Shown piece after piece: positions 1 through 11,350 of a stretch of DNA of 64,000 bases. Origin of the DNA: Coprinus comatus. Taxonomy: Eukaryota; Basidiomycota; Agaricomycetes; Agaricales; Agaricaceae. The position numbers and the translations under genes are program-made. Location of the stretch: the NCBI GenBank assembly GCA_034638255.1, contig JAWPGT010000016.1:124001-188000 (forward strand), written 5' to 3'. The notes under the pieces were generated by a model that was not told the DNA's origin, searched no databases, and was given only the letters and a program-made list of their open reading frames with translations. The stretch's first letter is position 1. Every line of letters begins with the position of its first letter.

Positions 1-264
1 TGGGTATGAGCCAATGATGCTACAATACACTACAAACCAGTGATCATATGTATGATTTCTGAATAGTCGAGGTCTATCCTATCCTAAATTCCAATGCCAT
101 TGATCGGTTGTCTATGTGCGCATATTCACTTCCCTCTCCCTTTCCTGCACAGAGTCTCTAATTTAAAAAAAGCCGACCGTTCCACGACATTCCAAAATCA
201 ATCACGTGAACTTCAAGACCGTTTGTCGCTTCCAAGAGAAGGATACTGTTTTTCATTCTACATT
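1..264. other. Upstream intergenic DNA
   Basis: No coding exon is recognisable between the window edge and the start of the glutamate decarboxylase gene. The last part presumably holds its promoter and 5' leader, including a pyrimidine-rich stretch near 130-150. Nothing else is visible here. Confidence 0.5.
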
Positions 265-2491
265 ATGCTCTCCAGACACAGTGAGTTACTGCTATCAACT
301 ATCTGTTAATTTTTCTAAATGGCAACATAGTTAACGCGGAGGAGGTTATTGAGAAGGCAAAGCTTCATCCTTATAGACAAGGCAATACAAAATATTCATC
401 TTGGAGTCGAGATGAAGAAGCAGCCAATCTCTCAAAGTACATCATTCCAAAAGTCGGTATTCCATCCAAGGCTGCGTATCAACTCCTTCATGACGAAGCC
501 GCTCTCGATGGAAACCCCTTATTGAATCTCGCCTCGTGAGTATATAGTTCTTTAGATAGCATTGTTATTCATATTGCTAGATTCGTAAACACTTGGATGC
601 CTGAGCAGGCCGACAAACTCATAATGGAAAACCTCAACAAGAATATTGTTGATCTTGAAGAATATCCTGCTGCGTCCATAATACATAATCGATGTATTTC
701 AATGAGTAAGAGACATCCAGGCCATAATGACGTCACTTCCTGCTCATTTAGGAGTTATTTTTAGTCGCTGACCTTTGGAACGCACCAAAAAATTCCAAGG
801 TCATTGGGACGGCTACGGCTGGGTCTTCTGAAGCTATTATGCTTGGTGGCCTTGCTATGAAAAAGAGATGGCAAGAAGCACGCAAGAATGCTGGCAAAGA
901 TAACTATCATCCTAATATTGTTTTCGGATCCAATGCTCAAGTTGCTCTGGAGAAGTTCGCAAGGTATAATCTCTGCGGTTTTCTACTATGTTCTGGGACT
1001 TATTAGGAGCTTGAAATAAAGGTACTTTGATGTCGAATGCCGCCTCGTTCCAGTGAAAGCAGAAAACGGATTTGTCATGGATCCTAAGGACGCTCTACAG
1101 TACATTGACGAAAATACTATCGGTGTTATTGTCATTTTCGGAAGTACCTACACTGGTCACTTTGAAAACGTTCAACTCATGAGTGACTTATGTATGTATT
1201 CATTATTTCCATTTGCTGGTCTTCGAATCAAGCTTATTTGTCTTGTAGTGGATGACCTTGAGGAAAGGACGGGATTATATATTCCTATTCATGTTGACGC
1301 CGCTTCCGGAGGCTTTATAGCCCCGTTCGTATACCCTAATCTTAGATGGTCTTTCGACGTCAAGCGGGTTGTTTCTATCAATACTTCAGGGCATAAATAT
1401 GGTCTTGTATACCCTGGTTTAGGCTGGGTTCTTTGGCGGGATGAAAGTTTCCTACACAAAGACTTGGTGTTTGAGCTCCGTGAGTAGTCACATATTAATA
1501 AGTGCCATTATCGCTAAGGAGTTGATTCTAGATTATCTGGGAAGCACAGAATACACCTTCACGCTGTGAGACAATACCTCACTGGGTTGAGCCATGATTA
1601 ACTAAATAAAACATGATAGGAATTTCTCAAAACCAGCAGCGCCTGTCATTGCACAAATGTTTAACTTCTTTAACCTTGGCTTTGAAGGTTATAAATGCAT
1701 TGCCACTAAAGATTTGCGTAATGCTCGAATGTTATCTCGTGCTTTGGAGAATACCCAATACTTTGAGGTACATTTAACTATTATTTATATTTACACATTT
1801 CTAATCAACGCGTTTGTAACCATTTACACAGATCTTAAGTGTTATCAATCGACCTATCAACCCGTCAAAAACTCTTTCAGATGAAGAAATTGATAATCCA
1901 GAGGACTATGAACCTGGTTTACCCGTCGTATCATTCAAATTATCAGATGAATACAAGAAAGAATTTCCACATGTTAAACAAGGATGGATTCAGGTAAATA
2001 TATCCACTCAAATCTTATTTTTTTTCTTTTTCTTCCTATGGGTTATTTACTATATCCGTTTTTCATTTCAATCCAGTCAACATTGCGTACAAAAGGATGG
2101 ATTGTTCCAAATTACAATGTAAGTCAAACCAAGTTCATTCAACGCAATGGCCATCTTGTCAATTTGTGTGGTTGGGCCGTTACTAACATAATAAAACAAA
2201 AACAAAAACAAAAACAAAAACAGGGACCTCTTGGAGCTGAGGATGTAGAAATTTTACGGGTGGTTGGTGAGTTTGTTGTTATGGGAGCCTACCATTATTT
2301 GATCCAGTTCGAACTTCGCACTGACCTGTGGTTCATTATATGATCAAATTAAAAAGTTCGAGAAAGTTTGAGCGAAGATTTGGTTGAGAGGCTCATTATT
2401 GATGTGATTGAAATTACGGAATCTATGAAAGGTGTGTTTTAACTCTCATTTTGAAATATTCGAGAATATTAAACCACTCAATTTACACTTT

Positions 2492-2527
<36 letters not shown>

Positions 2528-2712
2528 AAGCATTCGAAAACCTGTTGGCTCCTACTAGTGAAAACAAACAGGAATCGAAGCAGGTCCCTATTCCCGGATT
2601 AGTTAAACACCAACCTGATATGGAACGCGGAAGACCTGATAAATCCAACTTCGCAGATGGTAGTCTGGCATCTGACGATAAACAACAAATGGGTTTCTCC
2701 AGGCAATGTTGA
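265..2712 (+). CDS. gad: Glutamate decarboxylase (PLP-dependent)
   Basis: Decarboxylates L-glutamate to GABA and CO2, consuming a proton; in fungi this feeds the GABA shunt and acid or oxidative-stress tolerance in the cytosol. About 13 exons give roughly 540 residues, the usual size for eukaryotic GAD. The tiny first exon (265-280, MLSRH) joins the second exon at 331. Family landmarks are clear: the substrate/cofactor segment TAGSSEA near 815, HVDAASGGF near 1290-1315 with the Asp that pairs with the pyridine nitrogen, and the Schiff-base lysine in SGHKYG near 1389-1405. The C-terminal exon from about 2531 is polar and poorly conserved, where related enzymes carry regulatory tails. One intron (2120-2223) ends in a CAAAAA repeat and another holds a T-run followed by A-run. 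Frame is maintained throughout, so it looks functional. Confidence 0.93.
2193..2223 (+). repeat. CAAAAA microsatellite at an intron 3' end
   Basis: About five tandem CAAAAA units run directly into the CAG acceptor of a gad intron. A perfect TACTAAC branch site lies just upstream near 2181. The repeat replaces the usual pyrimidine tract, so this intron relies on a strong branch site. Confidence 0.7.
2491..2529 (+). repeat. Poly-T followed by poly-A tract inside a gad intron
   Basis: About 30 T residues are followed directly by nine A residues ending in the AG acceptor at about 2530. The tract forms a perfect T/A hairpin arm and is likely length-variable between strains. Confidence 0.8.
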
Positions 2713-3025
2713 ACGTTGAACGATGTACTTTTTAACAGAGGAAATGTAGGAGTAGTAGTAATAATGCGGGTGTCCATAAGGCATACGTAGCAGTGTGTAA
2801 AATGAGTGTAAAAGCACTGAATGTTGAATGAACATAGTGTGGATGGTAGTATCAACAAGCGGCGAATATAGGGTAATAATGATTGTCCAGAGACCAGGAA
2901 GAACTTCGTATCTTTGGTGGCGCAAGATGTCAAGAGAGCGGAAAGCGGGAATCAGGTAGAAAGAAGGAAGTTATTATGAAGTTTTGAAGGATTATGCGCG
3001 AATTCCAGAATAATGTCATGCCATA

Positions 3026-4635
3026 TCATCCGGGTGCACTCTTAGAATGGTTTTTGATAGTCGAGATGTGTACCGAGAGTGGCCGCTGTACTCCTAATTC
3101 TGTGTGTGCTACAGAAGGATCGTGGGTAGGCGTGGTAGGATTACTCATTTGGTTGGTAGCAACCTGAGCATCGTTTTGATTTGTCAATGTCCACGCCGAA
3201 GGAAGGGAAGTTGTGGTCTTTACAGTCACGATTGTCGTTGCCTCGGTAGAAGTTGGAATCACAGGTAATGATGAAGATGAAAACGGTGAAGGCTGTTTAT
3301 CCTCGGTAATAGGAGGCTGAGTACGCATCATATATGGATGTCGATTGGACCGTGACCTTCGATTTCCATGTCTGTTGGTGAGATTACGCATCACAAAATC
3401 CTGCGTAGAAGATATAATTGAAGCTGGAACAGTCAAATTATCCGTCCCATATCTAAATCTTCTTGAAGTAACATCATCCGGACATGAACTATCACCCTCA
3501 TCATCATCGTCATCATCATCATCGGAGTTACTGTTGGCCTTGCGATATAGTTTCGTGATGACCACAAGGAAATTACAGACAATAACTGCAATACCGGTCT
3601 ATTTGTTAGAAGGCGATAGGAGAAAAAAAAAAAATCAAAAAATCATCTTTACAGTCAAACAGTCTGAGGAATACAGTTCACGCGACATACCTGGATATGA
3701 ACTATCATTGCTGTTATCAAACGACGATCAACTCCCAAGTCAATTCCAGAGAAGTAGAAAAAGGCATAATTAATTGCTGCGAGTAAGCTAAGAAAACTCG
3801 CGCAAAATGCCATGACCATAACTCGTCGTAATCGGGGTTTCAGGTCCGTTTTTCCTAGCCAATAGATTGGTAATAAAATGAGGACGACATCCGCTACAAC
3901 ATCAACTAGAAACCACCAGACGTCAATCATGAATGTTACCAATAATGGGATGTAGAAGGACGGAACCCCGCGGGGAACGTACGCGCGAACATAACAATTC
4001 CTGATATGTATCCCATCCCCTTTTCGTTCATACAACGATCCATCGCCACATAATACCATGGCCTAGTTATGCCAGGGCAAGTCCCAATTGGCACATTGAT
4101 TGCAGATACGTAGATGATTGCGAAAATCCACATCATAATAACCGCGACTCGACGTCTGGAATCCTGTTTTGGATATATTCTCACTAAAGAAAGAGCTAGA
4201 CTGATTCGAGAGAACCTGAAACTAGTCTTAAGTCTCTTTCTTGTATCCTATGTTTATGAATCACTTACCAAAGAACTGTAAAATATAGAAATAAGGACAT
4301 CCAGTACGAGTGTATAGGGCGAGACATTTCTTCTGGCGTTGCCTCCGCATGTCCAGACAAACCTCTCAAGACTGCAAGTCTCATCCAAGCGGCAACGACG
4401 AAAATGATATTGGATGTCAGTGGAACGCAGGCAATGTAGTCATCCCACCAAAGCCGACTCGTTCGGAAGCGTTCCTGTAGACGATATAAAGTAAATAGAA
4501 CTCCTGTGGCATGTAGCATAAGCGTCATCGCTGTTAAAAAGAAGATTCCCGAAAAATGAGTATAACTTTTGTGAAAATTCGTGAGAACAGACACTGACCC
4601 TGCCAGGCAGCATAATTCTGTGCAGGAAGATGCAT
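3026..4635 (-). CDS. Fungal rhodopsin-domain (PTH11-like) membrane protein
   Basis: Predicted seven-helix plasma-membrane protein of the fungal rhodopsin-domain family, whose members are usually described as putative GPCR-like sensors; ligand unknown. Exon 1 (MHLPAQNYAAWQ) begins at 4635 and is joined after a short intron to a helix starting AMTLMLHATGVL. The hallmark W-W-D-D-Y motif follows the first helix (near 4440-4455), then further hydrophobic helices, a paired-cysteine extracellular loop (GTCPG near 4080), and a helix containing DVVADVVLILLPIYWLG. An intron ending near 3912 must be removed to join FA to LDVVADV. The cytoplasmic tail of about 180 residues is polar, with an Asp8 run followed by Ser/Thr-rich sequence, a plausible regulatory tail. 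Family assignment rests on the WDDY motif and helix pattern. Confidence 0.8.
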
Positions 4636-5816
4636 GTCTTGCACAAGCCCGCGAAACAGGAGCTCGAGGAAAGTGATTAAAATGGGTTTTACGTGGAAGA
4701 CTGGGGGGAGGGAAGGGAAGGGAAGAAGCTCTAAGTTAAGTGGTGTAATGAATACTTATACTATGCTGGAACGTGTACAATTTGACAACTTTGGACAATG
4801 TCAGGGTTAAGTTGATGATTACCATCTGACATTATAGCCTCCATCACAAGGTACCACCCAGTATAGACAAATGAAAGGGATTGTGGTTAAGTATCATTTG
4901 AGTATACATTTCTTCTCGCAATATAGTTTCGTAAAAGAGTCCGGACTCGGCATCACTTAGAAGAGCCTCAAAGTCTATCCCTGGGAAAATCTAAAGCAGG
5001 GCGGTTTTCAGGAACAATTGCAAAGTGGGAAAGAAGCAAGAAAGAAGACACTTGAGCAATTGTCGTTGGTTGTCGTCTCAGGCAGTCTAGGGTGAATTTG
5101 ATCTGAAGTTGATAGAACAGCACTAACCCTCCGATAAGTCACAGGCCACAAACCCGGTAAGATGATTCATGCCACCACAATTCACATCCATTCAGCTGGC
5201 TCTACTGTATACGTGCCAGGTTCACGTAAATGACTGGCGTCTGTATAAATTTGTAAATCATAGGTTTGAACGTGATGAAGTTTGAAGTAGATGGGGGTGT
5301 TAATACCTCAACTCGTCGAAGTGCTAAACATGGCGATGATTGATCCCATCATTATTTGAGAAGTTGGACCTCGGAATGATAACAGAATTACACTCCCAAA
5401 GGTCTACCACAACCATAAAACCCCAGCAAGGAGAATAAAAAGAAAAACTTTCACAAATACATGCAGAGCCTAGGGAGAGAATATATATATATATAGATGT
5501 CCAAGCGCAGCTTGTTAACTTGTTCCTTGTTCTCTTTCTACACTTCATTTGTATTTATACTTAAATATAGGTCAAAGCGTTTTTGTTCTTTGTAAAGGAT
5601 AAGATGTTAGACATTAAAAACCCCACCCTTTTATTATCCGGTCTATGCATCCAACTCTTCCGCTCAGAACAAAAAACAATTCGACGCAGTTAAAAAGCCA
5701 CAGAGAGAAACCAAAATTTACCTCACCATCGAGTCAATCTCCCACTCACAACCAAGTCTTCAAGTCTCAACCCCATCACACAAATCCACCACATCATCCA
5801 CACGCCATTATCTACT
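4636..5816. other. Intergenic region, divergent promoters
   Basis: Lies between a minus-strand receptor gene and a plus-strand intronless gene, so it should contain both promoters. An AT dinucleotide run is present near 5481-5493. No exon chain with splice sites or codon-like composition was found on either strand. Confidence 0.5.
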
Positions 5817-6491
5817 ATGCCTAGAACTCGTCAACAACTCAAGGACTTCTTTGACGCTGAAGCCAAAGTCTTAGGGGGCATGGAACCCCAAGATTATACA
5901 TTCACCAACGTCATTGTAACTCATTCCGCTACAGGTCAAGGTACTCACAAACGTTGGATCTACCCAATCGATCCCACACCATCATCCTCATCTCAGGATC
6001 AATTTGATAAAATGGTTGAACCTGTAACTCCGAAGAAGAGGAGAACACCATCACTTTCTCCTTCTTCTTCTTTAACCTCTTCAGATTCTTGGAGCAGTGA
6101 GACTCATACATTGGCAGAGCCTCACAACCAAGCAGATGCAGATCCTTTTATTATTGATCATGACGAACCTATCTCATTTTCCCCTCCGCCAGCCCCAAAA
6201 ATCAATCGCATGTATACCACGGAAAAGTCCGAGTTTAGGATTAAGCGCGACACAGATTTTATAGTTAAAGCCAAAGAAGGAGAGACTTTGACTGAATTCT
6301 TCTCTAGAATTAATGACGAGATTGCAGATGCATTGGAAGCTACGGAGAATGCGAATAAATTGAGGATCGCAGCACGTTTCAAGAACGATACTTCTTTGCA
6401 ACGGCTCGTTGCAGTAGAAGTTGAGCATCAAAAGGAGTTAATTGGAATGAGAATGCAGAAGAATAAGGATGAAAACCCTTTTGTAGTTTAA
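5817..6491 (+). CDS. Hypothetical intronless protein, 224 aa
   Basis: A single uninterrupted frame of 224 codons in a region where every neighbour has several introns. The start codon follows a pyrimidine/adenine-rich leader. The N-terminus is basic and helical (PRTRQQLKDFFDAEAKVLGG). The centre (residues about 60-130) is Ser/Pro/acidic and probably disordered, with a short basic cluster KKRRTPS that could act as a nuclear localisation signal. The C-terminal third is charged and amphipathic and may form a helix or coiled coil. I do not recognise the family. The absence of introns and clear codon structure argue for a real gene, possibly lineage-specific. Confidence 0.65.
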   Translation: MPRTRQQLKDFFDAEAKVLGGMEPQDYTFTNVIVTHSATGQGTHKRWIYPIDPTPSSSSQDQFDKMVEPVTPKKRRTPSLSPSSSLTSSDSWSSETHTLAEPHNQADADPFIIDHDEPISFSPPPAPKINRMYTTEKSEFRIKRDTDFIVKAKEGETLTEFFSRINDEIADALEATENANKLRIAARFKNDTSLQRLVAVEVEHQKELIGMRMQKNKDENPFVV

Positions 6492-6663
6492 TTCTGTTTT
6501 TTTTTTTTTGGTGTGTTTATATCTTCGCGAATTTGTGTATACATTCTTAGTATCGTCACGTAGATCGTGTTGTAATTTTTTTTGTTAGCTGTAGGGAGAA
6601 CATAATTATAGTTAAATAGGAATTACAAAATCACGTTCGTTTCTTTTTCAAAACACTTCCATA

Positions 6664-8102
6664 TCACCATAATCTAGGAGAAGAAAAGAAACGGTCTCTT
6701 GGGTGCAACACCAAGTTCGATCTTTTGTAAGGAAAATCAAAATTCTAATATTACATTATCAATCAGTTATCATTCCAACAAATTATTATATTTAGTGAAA
6801 GAAAAGGCTCACCTTTTCAACATGAAATCCAGCGACAATAGCCGCCTTATTTATCGCTTTATTGCTCCAATCCGGTTCACCACATACCCTCAATGTACGA
6901 GGATCCGAAAGGAAAATATAATGTGCCAAGCTCCTCAAAAATTTTCAGCTAAAGAAAAAGAAAAGAAAAAACTGAATCAAAAACCCAATCCTGAGGAAGA
7001 AACAAAACCAAAACTCACAACATCCCTGAAACTTATCTTCTCCTATCAAAATATGAATATTCCTCTCCCATTCACCAACAACAATTCCCTCAGGATAATG
7101 TTGCGCAACATGATCCTCCTTAGTATACATAATCTCACAATACCCCATCAACTCCCCATCCCAACTAACAATACACGGCAAAACATGAGCATCAGCCACA
7201 GCATCCTCAATATATTTCCTATGCTTCTCAATACTTCCTTTCTCTCCCCAAGCAGCATTAACACGTCCATCATTATGCCACTTATGAAAAGCAGCCAAAT
7301 GTCTTGAAACGCTCTCCCCCTCTAACTTGACCGAATCCGAATCCGAACCCAAATCCGAATCCGTAATCCCATCCAAATCGAAATAAGAAATCTCAAACGA
7401 TTTACCCATTTTCCCACAAAACCGTTTATACAACAATTGTCCAGGAACAGGTTTTTGAGGACGCATAGGATGTCTCGCAATAACCTTTTGTGAACGAGTA
7501 AAAGCATTCACATTAGGAATTGGCTTCCTAGTATCACGAAGCCAACTATATCCATGATATCCCTCAGTTCCAGCTCCTTGCCAAAACGCCGCTCTCGAAA
7601 CGAAATAAACGTCTTTACCAACAACCTTCAGCGCTTTATCCTTACAAGGATACAATCTCGCCAACCCAGAATCCAACAAGTAAGAAGAAAGTTCGATATA
7701 GTTGGGGATAGAGTAGAAGATGATAGGAATTTGTTCTTGTTCCTTATAAATGGTAAAGAAAGCGTAAAAAGCTGACCAAAATGATCCAGCGGATAATCGT
7801 TCGGTCGAGGATAATTTGAGAACATTGTAACGTGGAACATGTCTCGTCGTGCCTTCGAACCCCGTGCCTATGGATGTAATATCGAGAACCACTGTTTCTG
7901 GAAGAGGTTGATATTCAAGAACAACCTTCCCTGCAACTAGTATTTGGTCTCCGGTCACAGATTTGAATAAAGTAATTTTTTCGCCAGTGGGCAAGCATGT
8001 AACAAGCTCTTCCAAAGGTTTGGACTTGGCAATTTTGTTACCAGGGGAAGTATGATCATATATAGCTTGAAGCCTTCTAGTTGGGATAGACGGAGTAGCC
8101 AT
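6664..8102 (-). CDS. Siderophore N-acyltransferase (IucB/MbtK/SidF-like GNAT)
   Basis: Acyl-CoA-dependent acylation of N5-hydroxyornithine (or hydroxylysine) is the family reaction, giving the hydroxamate building block of fungal siderophores. The long first exon contains the domain core: FHKWHNDGRVNAAWGE near 7250-7290, then MGYCEIMYTKEDHV, and the signature HILIGEDKF near 7035-7065. Downstream exons encode SLAHYIFLSDPRTLRVCGEPD and NFDFPYKRSNL, the standard C-terminal blocks, ending at a TGA at 6664. The start at 8102 (MATPSIPTRRL) was chosen over an in-frame ATG at 8360 because iron-GATA sites lie between them. Odd: the segment expected between the signature and SLAHY (usually an RGPH..W stretch) is not evident. 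The splice at about 6940-7035 does not join in frame by any standard junction I tried, so the gene may be impaired or misread. Confidence 0.78.
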
Positions 8103-8210
8103 ACCTTCAGGCGATTTTTCTCGAGTGCAATGTGTGGGAGAGGCAGTCGAGAAAATGGGGGCGGACTGGGTTAATGGGAGAAATGGATATGTCGAAATTA
8201 CCCTTTGTAT

Positions 8211-8274
8211 ATCTGATAAGATTGCATATTCATCAGCCATCAAATGATCAAAGTGTTGAAATTTTATCAGATAA
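8211..8274. promoter_or_regulatory. Iron-GATA sites upstream of siderophore acyltransferase
   Basis: ATCTGATAA at 8211-8219 and a palindromic TTATCAGATAA at 8264-8274 match ATCWGATAA exactly, the element bound by fungal iron-responsive GATA repressors (Urbs1/SreA/Sre1). They lie about 110-170 bp upstream of the chosen start codon. Binding is inferred from the motif alone. Confidence 0.65.
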
Positions 8275-8450
8275 CATAAGCCAATACTATCGAATGTTCT
8301 GTGATGGGCTATACAATCAGCCATATGCTTGGCACGAAGATATGCAATTCTGCCCACCATAAGTCCGCCTTGGGTAGTGGGATTGGGTGGGTAACCAAGC
8401 TAAGTAACAGGGTCGGTCGAATTCCAGATGGCAGGTCACCCCGGGCCGGT

Positions 8451-8459
8451 ATCAGATAA
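8451..8459. promoter_or_regulatory. Third iron-GATA site (ATCAGATAA)
   Basis: Exact ATCWGATAA match about 350 bp upstream of the acyltransferase start, in the same promoter as the two nearer sites. The remaining intergenic DNA (8460-8856) shows no coding exon. Confidence 0.6.
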
Positions 8460-8856
8460 GATTGTTTCGTGAGTACACAAGGGACTGAAGCAATAGACTT
8501 CATTTCCAAAAGGTTGGTTTTGTACCGGAGCCGGGCGTACGCGGTAGAGAACAATATGTTCAAAAGGATGCGTACGCCGTAAGATAGTCCGCCACCACAC
8601 GTCTCGCCAGAGTCCAGACACAGAATATCAACCCTTCTCTCTGATTCAATGAGTCCAACACTTCTTTAATTCAATAAGACAACTTAATACACATGCATAT
8701 ATCTCTTGTACCCTTGTGATAAGATCAGCCGAATTCTCTACACTTTAATACGATAAAAAACAGGAACAACCTCGTAAGAACTATTGTCCCATAATTCATA
8801 TTCAAATCTTTCTTCAATCCTCAAAAATCATCCACCCAACTTTTCCAATGTTTCAT

Positions 8857-11137
8857 CTACTCTTGACAACGCCATTCAATAGAAATAAGCGACGTTGCTT
8901 CATGTCCAAAATGAGCTATAAAATAAATAAAAATAATACACGACATTAAATACGATACTGGTTCTGATAAACAAAAAACAAAAAAACAAAAAAAAACTCA
9001 CAATCCGATCCACCCAGAGCACTGGTATTCCTATTTACCCACGACCTAAGAGGATCCAACAAATTCTTTTTCACACTAACAACCATATCCTTTTCCTTGA
9101 CACCTGTCTATAGATCACAGAACCCCATAAGCATTAGTAAAAAAGAAACTACCTCAAACGCTAGAACCAACAACTCACCAAATCCTTTTCATCACGAACC
9201 AATAGAACATAATAAAGACCCAACACATCTATAATCCTTTTCGGTTCCGAGCTTCCTAAGATGTTTTTGATATCTTTATCTTTCAAGCCGCTCCCGTTCC
9301 CATCGTCGAATAAATCCGGAGGTTGAGGTCTAAACAAAAGGGGTCCAAAAACTCTCATGAACATCTTACTCCCGAAAACGTTATTATTAGCTTCAAATGC
9401 TGTTGAAGTTGATAACGCTTCCAAAACAGCATCTTTAAGTAATCCAATCGCCGCAACACGCATATTCTCAAATTCACAATGCCCAACAAGTTCAGTAAGT
9501 ACTTGAAATCGCAATTGTGAAGGTGATAAACCCAATGCGAGTGAGAGCGTTCGAAATACTTGATGACGTATTTCAGGAAGTGGATGTGAAATGGAAATGT
9601 GAATTAAAGCGGGGAGAAGCTCATTAGCAACTTCCGGTGAGAGTTCCAGTTTGGCATATTTGTAGCCATGAAATGAGAGTAGCAGAAAAGCCAGTGTATC
9701 ATCAAGTATTGGAGAGTTGGCTTGTAAAGAGGATGAGATGACTGGAAGGAAATGAACCAGTACGTTTGTCTTTACGTTTGTGGGAGATCTCAGCCAGGAG
9801 TGGGCAAGTAGTACAATTGATGATAGAGATGGGAGTTCTTCAAGTTCTTCCAACGGGTATCCTAATTCTGTATAGATGGTCTAAGTTTAAATAAAAACGA
9901 GTGAGTATATGCACAAACTCAAAGTGACGGTTCTCACCTCATAGATATCCAAGGATAGGGACTGTGACTCTGTCGATAATTCCTGCTTCCTTCCTCTAAG
10001 CCGCGGAAAACAGACATTTAAGGCCTTTCCCGCAGTTTCACGTTTCAAAGATGATCCGAAAAGCACCAAAGCACTATCCAACAAGAATTTCAAAAGTGAC
10101 TGAGCATACAAATATGAGTAAAGGGGAATGAATGTACGTTGGTGTTAACATAGAAACATACCTGGCATCGTTTCATTTCAACCTCCTCTATTCCAGGCAA
10201 ATCCTTCACCCAACCATTCACAGCCCGTACCATCTCTCCAACAGATTCCAACAAAGTTTTCCTCTCGTCATCATTGACATTGGCAGAAGACGAAATTGCT
10301 GTAAGTGATCTTCGTACATTCTCGACACAAAGTTTGAGTGTTTCCGACGCGGATTTTCTTCTTAATGCCAGTCTAGGTATAGCTTCAAAAAAAAAAAAAA
10401 AAAAAAACATCAGGTTTAGTATTATCCGGTTTGCATATATACGTCTAAGAAAAGAAAAAGAACAAGAATCAACCCACCTGTACGGTATAAATTAACCAGA
10501 ACAACCAATCTATCAGACCATTTCGCTCGATCTCTTCCCATTTCTTTTTCTTTTTCTTCACTACCTCCATCATCATCATCATCATCATCATCTTCTTCTT
10601 CTTCATTTTCAATATGACCAACAAGCCGTTCCATTTCTTCATCAGTAGCCATAACCACCTCTTTCGCAGATCCACATTCTCCCATAACAACAATCAAATC
10701 TCTCGAAGCCAAATCATTTGATGGCAAAAGTATTGAAAGTAGATCAAGAACGTCCTATAAGAAAAGAACAGGGAACAGGAAAAAAAAACAAGCCATCACC
10801 ATAGGAGTTAAGTGCTAAGTATGATCGTATTGCAGCATCATAGGAAAGACAGAAAAAAAACTCGGCTGAGAGAGAGGGAAAGAGAGTGTGTGTGACTGAC
10901 GAGTGATGATGCAATACCAGTGTTTGAAACCACGGAATAAAGATTCGTCAACGAGATAGGACAAGATAATGGTGTTTCAACAGCAGCTATTGCAGCAGCA
11001 ACAATAGCACCATTAATTTCCTACAATAACACCAAGTATGAAGGAATCGGTTGATTTACGCATATGTGGTATCAATCGCGTACATCTGTAGTTGCAGTGG
11101 AAGGAAGGCCAAGCGTTTGTAGATTGTAGGTTTCCAT
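8857..11137 (-). CDS. YAP-binding/ALF4/glomulin family protein
   Basis: Alpha-helical HEAT-like solenoid protein. Family members include yeast Ybp1/Ybp2 (partners of the oxidative-stress factor Yap1 and of kinetochores), plant ALF4 and animal glomulin, a cullin-RING inhibitor. Starts at 11137 with METYNLQTLGLPST, then short exons, an acidic insert with an Asp8 run (near 10570-10600), and a conserved C-terminal half. That half contains LPSLSSIVLLAHSWL, then LPEIRHQVFRTLSLALGLSP and MRVAAIGLLKDAVLEAL (9400-9560), the typical family repeat. The last exon ends IEWRCQE at 8857 after a phase-1 splice near 9003. Seven or so introns, frame kept throughout. Which cellular role this copy plays cannot be read from sequence; the family call rests on the C-terminal block. 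Confidence 0.72.
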
Positions 11138-11350
11138 GGTCAGAGTTTTGTACAAAGAGGGGCCTCTGGGCATTCAATTAAATGATGTCACCTGACGTAA
11201 TTGAAAGAGTAACGTAATTTTCAAGTACAGACGCTTGGACTCTGAAGGTGCATACTACAAATTGATAATTCAGATATCCATAAAATACGAGTCTAAGCCC
11301 AACAGACATAGATCAAGCCTAAATATCCAAATATCCAAAAACCACAAAAA

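Noticed and set aside
2478..2933. Two minus-strand frames of 151 and 108 codons
   Set aside because: They overlap the final gad exon and its T-run; poly-Lys from the homopolymer shows they are artefacts.
6699..7307. 202-codon plus-strand frame
   Set aside because: Antisense to the siderophore acyltransferase exons and without recognisable motifs.
8103..8360. N-terminal extension of the siderophore acyltransferase to an ATG at 8360
   Set aside because: The extra 86 codons show no family similarity and contain two iron-GATA sites; the start at 8102 fits family length.
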